From Nephromyces sp. MM_2019 (taxonomy: Eukaryota; Apicomplexa; Aconoidasida; Nephromycida): 16,806 nt of DNA. Position 1 is the first letter of the stretch. The number at the start of each line of letters is the position of its first letter. The notes below the pieces were generated by a model. That model did not search any database. It saw only the letters and a program-made list of their open reading frames with translations, and was not told the origin of the DNA. Position numbers and translations under genes: made by a program. Positions 1-6,765 of this stretch are shown piece by piece. The stretch spans positions 6,027 through 22,832 of the forward strand of contig JADHZB010001680.1 of NCBI GenBank assembly GCA_015657535.1, given 5' to 3'.

Positions 1-104
1 CAACTCTCCACCTCGACACACACACACCTCCTCCCACAAACTCTTCACACACCCCCACCAATCCTACCACCATGCAACTCTCCACCTCGACACACACACA
101 CCTC
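1..104. repeat. 30-bp direct repeat, two copies, at the left window edge
   Basis: Positions 1-30 and 75-104 are identical over 30 bases (CAACTCTCCACCTCGA followed by a CA run and CTC), period 74. The first copy starts exactly at base 1, which suggests an assembly break at a tandem repeat. The stretch lies in the intron downstream of the exon ending at 139. Confidence 0.9.
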
Positions 105-138
105 ACCCCCAACCTTCAAACGTCTTATCATCGCTTAC

Positions 139-648
139 CTAGAAACCTTGAATGCCCTCTTCTCGTGGGGGTATTTACTGAAACCTCATCAAATGCCTTC
201 TCTTTTTGAGTTCTTCCTCTAAGTTTCGCAGATATCTTATCTGCTGTATATTCTGCTTCATTTGGGACGTAAGCTCTAGACTTAGCACTGTGTATGTTAG
301 CAGCAGATGATAGTAGTTTCTTTCCCTGAATAGGACGAACTAAAGGATTCGCCTTCAGCGAAGTTCCCGTAAGCCTACCAGTCAGAGGCTGCTCAAACGG
401 GCGTTTACGTGACGCAGTGCCAGCAGATCCACCACTCCCTACAGAAAGGTGTGTGTGAAGTGTGGCGGATGAATTGATGTGGGAGTGCGGAGGGGGTTGG
501 GCTACGGGGGGAATGGGGGGATGTGAGAGTGCGGGGGGGGTGTAAGGGTGTCTATCTATGTATGGGGGTCCTTCTACACGCGTTTGTGTGTGTGTGGTGT
601 GGGTGTGTGGGTGTGTGTGGGTGTGTGTGTGTGTGTGGGTGTGGGTGT

Positions 649-685
<37 letters not shown>

Positions 686-760
686 TGGGTGTGTGTGTGT
701 GTGGGTGTGGGTGTGGGTGTGGGTGTGTGTGGGTGTGTGTGTGTATGTGGGTGTGGGTGT

Positions 761-801
<41 letters not shown>

Positions 802-1713
802 TGGGTGTGGGTGTGTGTGTGTGTGTGTGTGTGTGGGTGTGGGTGTGTGTGTGGGTGTGGGTGTGGGTGTGGGTGTGTGTGTGTGTGTGTGTGGGTGTGG
901 GTGTGTGTGTGTGTGTGTGTATGCGAGTATGAGTGTGTGTGTGTGTGTGTGTGTGGGTGTGGGTGTGTGTGTGGGTGTGGGTGTGGTTGTGGGTGTGTGT
1001 ATTTCCTTCTCTAATTTACTCTATATCTATCTCCTGCGCTTTATTGTGAAGAACCGTTACTATGTGCGTATTGCACACACGCTAAACCGGCTTCTCAGCA
1101 TGAGATTCCAATTTTAAGCAGCTAGCGTACACACACGCTTGAAGTATAAATTGAGAACCTCCAAAGCCAAAAATTCGCATGTATTCTCAGGCATTACCAA
1201 GTGTGTGCCATCTCACCAAAGAGAATAGGCAACAAATACACGTACACAAACACACACACACGCACACACACATACACTAGTAGTGTATTATAACCCTCAA
1301 GAACACACAGTGAAAAGCATTCCAATAAAGCTACAAGACAACCCTGGATAGAAGTGAAAGTTGATGCAAAGCGTGAATACTAGGCTACCTACAGTAACAG
1401 CACACGCCCACACACACATTCATACATACCGAAACAGCCACACCCAAACACACACCCACACACACACACATTAAAACCACCCTCTTTCATCACCCTTATG
1501 GACAGGAAGGGGCTCAGGGACGATGAAGCCATCATCATCTCTTAGCTCATCATCTTCACCCCTCTCCAGCCTAGAAGCATCTTCAAAGTATCCATTAGCC
1601 TTTGAAGATGTGTAGAATCCTGGAGTAGCCTGTGGGGTACCCCTAAGCCTCGAAGACCTCCTATCATTAACTGCAGGGCTTGTCTGCCCTGCTGATGGTG
1701 ACTCCATGAAGCT
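139..1713 (-). CDS. Unrecognised basic TP/SP-rich protein, two exons, truncated by left edge
   Basis: Family not recognised. Exon A begins at 1713, after a textbook acceptor (pyrimidine run then TTTTTTGCAG). It reads SFMESPSAGQTSPAV, then RRSSRLRGTPQATPGFYTSS, an acidic stretch (RGEDDELRDDDG) and VPEPLPVHK. It either stops at TAA 1473-1471 or splices at 1494 (GTGATG). Splicing at 1494 joins in phase to exon B, 438-139, which has a TGTAG acceptor and a GTAAGC donor and 99 uninterrupted codons (SGGSAGTASRKRPFEQP ... NTPTRRGHSRFL). The ATG at 1707 could be the start, but the strong acceptor just upstream suggests an earlier exon, coding or 5' UTR. The repeated SP and TP next to basic residues look like CDK-site-rich, disordered regulatory tails of nuclear proteins; that is an inference from composition only. 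The downstream exons lie beyond position 1. Confidence 0.5.
584..1001 (+). repeat. Long TG tract with GGGTGT modules
   Basis: About 0.42 kb of almost pure T/G on the plus strand, mixing (GT)n with GGGTGT units. Runs of four or more GGG with 3-nt TGT loops occur at about 703-723 and 853-873 and fit the G-quadruplex pattern. An embedded ATGCGAGTATGAG at 921-933 matches the core of the 24-bp minisatellite near 9.7 kb. The long open frames here are only the consequence of a stop-free dinucleotide repeat. The tract lies in the intron of the leftmost minus-strand gene, so the transcript carries the CA strand. Confidence 0.92.
1210..1480. repeat. CA-rich intron segment
   Basis: Several (CA)n runs at about 1228-1274 and 1400-1470 lie just downstream, in transcript sense, of the exon ending at 1494 or 1471. 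In the minus-strand transcript they read as UG. Confidence 0.75.
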
Positions 1714-1769
1714 CTGCAAAAAAGGGGGAACACGCGAGTGAGATGGATTGGAATGCATACACAGAGAGA

Positions 1770-1945
1770 GAGGTAAGCAGACACACACACTGACACACAT
1801 ACATAGACGTCAGCACACACACGCACACAGATGTCAGCACTGACACACGGGGAAACATACACAAATCTACATGCACGTAGAGGTCAGCACATGTAGGCAC
1901 ATACACACAATCATATGCACACAGATGTCAGCACATAAACACACA
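1770..1945. repeat. Degenerate tandem repeat with AGANGTCAGCAC core
   Basis: Four copies of AGANGTCAGCAC (third base C, T, G and T) occur at about 1804, 1829, 1880 and 1922, separated by CA-rich spacers of uneven length. This is upstream of the leftmost gene's exon A, probably in an intron or 5' flank. Confidence 0.6.
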
Positions 1946-2825
1946 TTCACGCTCACAAACACACAGGCACGTACACGCACAACCAGGCACTTACGTGCAC
2001 ACAAAGAATAGAATGCTGCAGGATGCCTAGTTGCACACACTAGCTATATGCTATATTAGAGATTAAACTTCATAGTTCTTACACTACCCAATACAGTAGT
2101 ATAAACAAACACAAAAATTGAAGATTTTCTTCATTGAAAGAAGATATTGAACAAATCCAACGTAGCAAAGGAATATAAAGTGAAAAAGCAGAGCTGTTCA
2201 GTGTATATACATATAAACCGAAGGAATGAAAGATGAGCATGCAACACACAAAAATCAACCCTAAAGTCTAAACACACACCAAAAGAAACAGAACCGAGCA
2301 TATAACTCATACAACCCCCCCCGCCTACATATACACCAAAAGACACCGAATCAAGCATTCATACCTTTAACTCGCTACGCACACACATTAAAGATTCTCA
2401 TCACCCTTTAAATAGGCTTGTAGCTATTCATTTAGATGAATTTAAGGCGGAAGAAACATCGATAGAAACAAATTGAAAGTTCAAGCTAAAGAATCACTAG
2501 TGATACCTGGTATAAACCGTATTAGCTAAGCTTGTGAAGAAATAACACACACACACACGCCTATAGCCGAAAAAAAAGCGGGGAAATCTCCAACTTACGC
2601 ATACTATAAGAAGAGATTCTCAAGAAAGTTGCTTCTTAAGCGTTTATATGGTAGTAGAAAGAGAAGATGCCAGAAAAAAGCTGCTTGTAACCAATAAGCC
2701 AAACAAACTGGAGAAATAACGCACACACAGAGCTTGAAGAAGCTTTTAAAACAAACATATAGCCGCTGCATTCACTGAATCATAGGGGTGTCAGCATACA
2801 TGCACGCACACGGTTGGCTTTAATG
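1946..2825. other. Unassigned stretch, no convincing gene
   Basis: CA-dotted, AT-rich DNA. Two stop-free plus-strand stretches without an ATG are present. One, at about 2300-2457, ends LVAIHLDEFKAEETSIETN; the other, at about 2545-2693, is strongly basic. Neither has clear paired splice sites or a recognisable family, so they are recorded only as possible exons. Nothing else is seen. Confidence 0.4.
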
Positions 2826-2853
2826 AGCAGGTGGTTTGAACACAAAACCCGAT

Positions 2854-3153
2854 ATGAACAGAGTAGAAAACGCTGCAAAGGAGGTGTTTCTTGGAGTGTT
2901 GGGGGGTACCTTGAAAACACACACAGCAGCTCAGTATCCTTTAGGACCGAAAAAAGTGATTGAAGCAGATAAGCTGAACGAAGGGAAACACACAGGGGAT
3001 GATGTAGGGGAAGAGGGAGAAATTTCGGGCAAATCAGAGGGGAAAAGGGGGATATCAGAGAAAAAAGAGGAAAAACGCACTAACAGTGCCAAAAATGATT
3101 TTATTAGCTTCAATTCAGACTACTCCTACTATAAAATCCTCACTTACTCATAA
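2854..3153 (+). CDS. Possible small lysine/glutamate-rich ORF, unrecognised
   Basis: The frame is open from about 2826, and the first ATG at 2854 gives 99 residues. The first 45 or so (NRVENAAKEVFLGVLGG ... PLGPKKVIEADKLNEGK) are not repetitive and look protein-like. The remainder is a K/E/G-rich low-complexity segment (GEEGEISGKSEGKRG) ending DYSYYKILTYS. No domain is recognised, and the GA-rich base composition alone lowers the chance of stops. It could be one exon of a larger plus-strand gene, or chance. Confidence 0.28.
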   Translation: MNRVENAAKEVFLGVLGGTLKTHTAAQYPLGPKKVIEADKLNEGKHTGDDVGEEGEISGKSEGKRGISEKKEEKRTNSAKNDFISFNSDYSYYKILTYS

Positions 3154-3159
3154 AAATAA

Positions 3160-4240
3160 CTCCAAAAATACCACAAACCCCCAAATTTTGCGACTTAAAG
3201 TCCACAAAAAACAGCAAAAAACGCCGACTCCGTGCCGCTCTCTTCTTTGCTTAGATATACAAGAAAGTGAACACCACAGCACTACAAGCGGCTCGAAGTA
3301 AATTGCACACACAACTTACCCCCACACTCAATCTTCATGCAGACGACTACTTTACTGTATATTTTTGATATATAAAAACAAGGATTTCATCATAAAACAC
3401 AAGGGGATCCCAGCAGATTTTGACAGCTTTTTGTAATTTATATTCCTCTTCTTCTTCCTCATCTTTTTCTTCCATATCTTTTTCTTCTCCTTGCTCTTTT
3501 CCCTCTTCCTTGCCTTTATACAATATAAAACATTCAGATCTCAATGTAATTATGAGGAAGTAGCATCACATCTCCCACTAAGCTACCCATGAATCTCAAA
3601 ATTTCTTTTTTTTTTTCCTCGTAGCTTTTTCTCTTTTGAAGAATGAAGAACACCGTGTAGATTAAAATAATTCAAAATTGTCAGTGTTTGAGCGCAATAA
3701 AAGTAGACAAAATCATAAGAAAAAGAAGATGAAGAAGAAGAAGGCGAAGAAAAAGAAACAGAAAAAAAAGAAAAAAGAAAAAAAAACCAGCGAAGAAGAA
3801 ATACTATGCTTTTCACGATAAACTAAAGTGTCTCCTCCAGATCAAACTATGGAGATTCCTCAGTTACCATCGCTCTACAGTATTCTTTTGGATGCTTCAA
3901 AAAAGCCTTCACTTAAAGCCTGCAGAAACACCGAATAACTCCCTCTTTTTCCAGTTTTCCACCAAAAAAAGTACTTTCCACGATTTTTACCAAATTCAAC
4001 AGATTTTTCCTCTATAAATTCAACATCATCCAAGAGAAAACAGCCGCTCGACTTTCTTAGTGTGCATGCGTCGCGTATTTCTTTTTTTTTTGCATTCCTT
4101 CGATTTGAACCCCCAAAAATTGGAAATTTTTGTGTCTTTCCTGCTTCACGCGTAAATTAAAAGTAGCAAAACAAAGGATTGTGGAAAAAGCATCTAAAAT
4201 GACGCGGAAAACCCATTTTTTAAGGAAGAAGAGGGGATTT
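3160..4240. other. AT-rich spacer with polypyrimidine and polypurine tracts
   Basis: Apart from the doubtful ORF at 3347-3544, I see no gene. A CT-rich tract at about 3443-3515 and a GA-rich tract at about 3717-3805 lie 200 bases apart in opposite purine polarity. Homopolymer A and T runs are frequent (for example 3602-3615 and 4081-4090). Composition suggests intergenic or untranslated DNA. Confidence 0.5.
3347..3544 (-). CDS. Possible acidic/lysine-rich C-terminal exon, unrecognised
   Basis: The open frame has a K/E-rich run (KGKEEGKEQGEEKDMEEKDE) encoded by a purine tract, then a less biased tail, KICWDPLVFYDEILVFIYQ, ending at TAG. It has no ATG start; an acceptor-like TATAAAG precedes the GCAAGG. 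It may be a terminal exon of a minus-strand gene or merely a stop-free purine tract. Confidence 0.2.
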   Translation of the reverse strand: MRSECFILYKGKEEGKEQGEEKDMEEKDEEEEEEYKLQKAVKICWDPLVFYDEILVFIYQKYTVK

Positions 4241-4252
4241 ATACTCGAAAAT

Positions 4253-4346
4253 ATGAGGCTTTTTCAGTGTGTTCCTGCGCTTCTGAGTAGGGGATTTCCA
4301 AAATTGTCCTTCTCACTGAGCCCCGCCAGACACATACGACAAACAG
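4253..4346 (+). CDS. Candidate first exon with a mitochondrial-presequence-like N-terminus
   Basis: ATG at 4253 reads MRLFQCVPALLSRGFPKLSF then SLSPARHIRQT, with Arg and Lys and no acidic residue, and ends in a near-perfect donor (AAACAG then GTGAGT at 4347). A TG-rich stretch follows, as in the confirmed introns. No partner exon could be joined with certainty. The call rests on start, composition and donor only. Confidence 0.27.
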
Positions 4347-4379
4347 GTGAGTTGGCGCGCATTTGAGACGCGGTAGGTT

Positions 4380-4600
4380 AAAAGGTGTGTGCGAGGCTTT
4401 TTGCGGGGGTTTGCTTTCCTATGAGGGAGGAAGAAATGGAAAGAGGAAAAAAAGCAGCTGGAAGTTGTGTGTGCTTGTGCAAAGGGGTGTCTCTTTGTGT
4501 CTGTGTGTGTGGCGTGTCTGTGCGAGTCTGTGCGTCTGTGTGTGCAGGGGTGTGTCTGCGCGTCTGTGTCTGAAGTGGTGTGCGTGTGTGCGTGCGGCGG
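4380..4600 (+). repeat. TG-rich degenerate repeat
   Basis: Degenerate repeats of TGTGTSTGTG type with interspersed GCG and CTG. The Arg/Thr-rich and Val/Cys-rich frames on both strands reflect the repeat, not genes. It may be an intron following the candidate exon at 4253-4346. Confidence 0.6.
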
Positions 4601-4611
4601 GATAGCCTCAC

Positions 4612-4650
4612 ATCATCAGATCTAATACCATCATCCGTATAATCCGCCAT
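4612..4650 (-). CDS. Candidate short first exon on the minus strand
   Basis: ATG at 4650 gives MADYTDDGIRSDD, followed by GTGAGG as donor at 4611 in phase 0. It could be the start of a minus-strand gene, possibly even an upstream exon of the leftmost gene, whose exon A also starts in phase 0. No intermediate exons are proven. It overlaps in territory with the opposite-strand candidate at 4253-4346, so at most one is likely. Confidence 0.22.
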
Positions 4651-4948
4651 TCCTCTATCTAAATTATGAAGTTTTAAGGATGTAAAATCCTCTCAAAATC
4701 TGCTAAATATCGGGTTTTTTGTGCGTTAAAATAACATCAAACAGAAGAAGAAGCTCGTCAATTCATTAGTATTTGCTGAATGGAAGAACCCAAACATTAA
4801 ACCTTCACACAAAAACATTAGAACGACACACAAAAACGCCGCGCATACACACACTACGCACGCACACAGACACACATACAAACACACCGACACACACATT
4901 GAGATAATGGGCTACAGCATAGATTAACGCTTTAACACACACCTTTAG

Positions 4949-5137
4949 CTACTTCTTCATGCGACTAAACTTGATGATTCCTCTGTTCATACAAAGCAAC
5001 GGGATCGCTCTTTCCACTTCTCTAAAAAACGAATCAACTGCATTTATTTGCTCCACATTGAGGAAATGAGATTCCATCATGAAATCCGAGATGAAACAGT
5101 GAAAAATTCCGAATTTTCAGTCCGTTTCCTCCTTTAA
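4949..5137 (+). CDS. Candidate internal exon, strand ambiguous
   Basis: Behind an acceptor-like ACACACCTTTAG, the plus strand is open for 62 codons with a charged, non-repetitive composition (KLDDSSVHTKQRDRSFHFSK ... IEEMRFHHEIRDETVKNSEF). The minus strand is also open in the codon-aligned frame and ends VERAIPLLCMNRGIIKFSRM then KK-stop. One strand is likely coding, but neither translation is recognised and the sequence does not decide between them. Confidence 0.25.
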   Translation, partial: LLLHATKLDDSSVHTKQRDRSFHFSKKRINCIYLLHIEEMRFHHEIRDETVKNSEFSVRFLL

Positions 5138-5168
5138 TGTAACTTTTGAGGTTCCCAATGTGTTTTCC

Positions 5169-5255
5169 TTACTTCTTTTTTAAATCGTCTTCAAAATCCG
5201 TCATCTTCAACGTCTGGTATTGTGGATATTCCGCTTCTCCCTCATCTTCAAACTC
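5169..5255 (-). CDS. Candidate acidic exon
   Basis: Reads EFEDEGEAEYPQYQTLKMTD then FEDDLKKK and either stops (TAA 5171-5169) or splices at AA-GTAAGG just before the stop. Its composition resembles genuine protein more than its antisense, which is Ser-rich. The acceptor is uncertain and no family is recognised. Confidence 0.22.
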   Translation of the reverse strand, partial: EFEDEGEAEYPQYQTLKMTDFEDDLKKK

Positions 5256-5447
5256 CCTAATCTTAACACTTCCTCATCTTCAGTAGTTCATTGAAAGTAT
5301 CCAATAGACGGAAATTCCACTTTTTTCCCAGAAAGTACTATATTCATCACTGAGGAAGTTGCTACAAAATGAAGTACTGATCCACCACTTTAGCAGATTT
5401 TTTCTTCAAAATTTGTAGCAAAAATGTCAAGCTACTCGAAGATGTTT

Positions 5448-5678
5448 CTATACTGCATGAAAAGCTTGGAAGAACTCTGGTTCCAGCTTTTTGTTGTACT
5501 GCAATTGCTTTGAATATTTCAAGATTTTATCTTCATGTAGGGATCCATTTGCACACGCGAAGGCGCGAAACATCAGGGGAAGCGTCTTTAAAAAGCTCGG
5601 AATTTTAAGCTTTTTGGTGTGCTTTTTGTAGCATTTTTGCTTTTTTAAATGCTTTTTAAGAGATTCAGATCTAATAGG
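5448..5678 (-). CDS. Candidate 77-codon exon, lysine-rich then globular-looking
   Basis: The stretch begins right after a TTACCAG acceptor and is open to a TAG at 5450-5448, or to a weak donor (GTATAG) a codon earlier. The product starts with a lysine-rich segment (SLKKHLKKQKCYKKHTKKLK), then IPSFLKTLPLMFRAFACANG and a charged helical part (HEDKILKYSKQLQYNKKLEP). No domain is recognised. The codon-aligned plus-strand frame is open for about 57 codons too but gives an F/S/L-rich antisense-like product, so the minus strand is preferred. Confidence 0.3.
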   Translation of the reverse strand, partial: PIRSESLKKHLKKQKCYKKHTKKLKIPSFLKTLPLMFRAFACANGSLHEDKILKYSKQLQYNKKLEPEFFQAFHAV

Positions 5679-5679
5679 C

Positions 5680-6200
5680 TGGTAAGATTACCACACGCCG
5701 ATATTAGCATATATATACACACACAGTGATGAGTACACGCACAGATGCCCACCCACACATACACACACGCACTGATCTGGGGGTGGGGGGGTAAGCAAGA
5801 CTCTTGGAATCTCATACAATAGAGCACACAGAGTTCTCCAACCATAATCACACACAATGTGCAGCAGAATTGTTGTTGTTCATATTGAGGAGATGATCAC
5901 ACTGAAGAGCAACTTTAAAACATGACTTTATCTCCTACAAATCAAACAGCACCAAAACACACACCCAAATAATCAAGATGAATATCAGATAGTCCAAACA
6001 AATCGAAGAGCCAAACACACACAAGGCTTCATAGCCGATGAGAGCCCATTTTACAAGTTCATTCATCAATGAACAGTCAACATTCCCCTTTTTGGCGATG
6101 TTTTGATGGAACAAACCCTCGAAACACACACAAACAAATACACTCACACCTACAAAATCACCGACCCACACACACACGCACACCTCTAGACGCACGCACA
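5680..6200. other. CA-rich region with weak open frames on both strands
   Basis: CA runs at about 5715-5770 and 6120-6185 flank a stretch open on both strands at about 5930-6075. The plus strand reads NNQDEYQIVQTNRRAKHTQG; the minus strand reads a hydrophobic segment. There is no recognised protein and no decisive splice sites. Confidence 0.3.
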
Positions 6201-6202
6201 GA

Positions 6203-6727
6203 ATGAACCACACACACCCACACGCCAGCATTCCCTCGGCTTTCAAAGATACACTCAAAGCACTTACTCAATTCCCCCCATTGGAAGTAGTGCTATGTTT
6301 CGCACACCCACTGCCAGTGAGAGAAATTCAAAACGAAAATATACAGCAAAAAGAAGCTTTCTCTCCCTCAGAAGCTCTTTACGTAGAAAAAGCTGCAAAG
6401 AAGACAAAAACTCCATCAAGTACTGTTAGAACTTCTTTACTAGCCATATTTCATCTTAAACACACAGGAAAGCACACATACATACACAGAAGCCCACACG
6501 CACCAACACATGCTTTCATGCACACACACACACACGGCACTTTTTCTCGGCATATGATTCCCACTTTAACAAACCTGCCCTTTTGCTGCAATAGCAACAT
6601 TGGAGTGCTTCTTGAAGGCATGAAGTTAGGTGATTTTATCAGAAGATGCAGAAGAAGCATTTCCACAGTGAAGCAACGAATTATAGTTAACAGCCTAAGT
6701 ACTGTAATACTCATACACAGAGAGTAG
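6203..6727 (+). CDS. Unrecognised plus-strand ORF, possibly two exons around a CA-repeat intron
   Basis: The frame is open for 174 codons from ATG 6203 to TAG 6727. It splits into a charged part (FKDTLKALTQFPPLEVVLCF through EALYVEKAAKKTKTPSSTV), a CA-repeat-encoded His/Thr segment (HTHTHG), and a basic C-terminal part (LLEGMKLGDFIRRCRRSIST). The His/Thr part is probably intronic; a GTTAGA donor-like site lies near 6425. The minus strand also has an open frame with good splice borders (TTTGCAG acceptor near 6407, GTAAGT donor near 6271) but yields a hydrophobic, antisense-looking product. The ORF converges on the GET3 3' end 39 bp away. Function unknown. Confidence 0.28.
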   Translation: MNHTHPHASIPSAFKDTLKALTQFPPLEVVLCFAHPLPVREIQNENIQQKEAFSPSEALYVEKAAKKTKTPSSTVRTSLLAIFHLKHTGKHTYIHRSPHAPTHAFMHTHTHGTFSRHMIPTLTNLPFCCNSNIGVLLEGMKLGDFIRRCRRSISTVKQRIIVNSLSTVILIHRE

Positions 6728-6765
6728 TGAGCACAACAGAAGAGGCGGAAGAGAAAGTTGCTCTA

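Noticed and set aside
584..1001. True telomere
   Set aside because: It is internal, flanked by exons of one gene model on one side and unique intron sequence on the other, and has no terminal position.
523..1117. Three overlapping plus-strand ORFs rich in Val, Cys and Gly
   Set aside because: They are translations of (TG)n and GGGTGT repeats, which contain no stop codons; there is no non-repetitive protein content.
3583..3816. Minus-strand Phe/Ser-rich ORF and the plus-strand Arg/Lys-rich frame over the same tract
   Set aside because: Both are products of a GAA-rich purine tract; no splice sites or recognisable protein.
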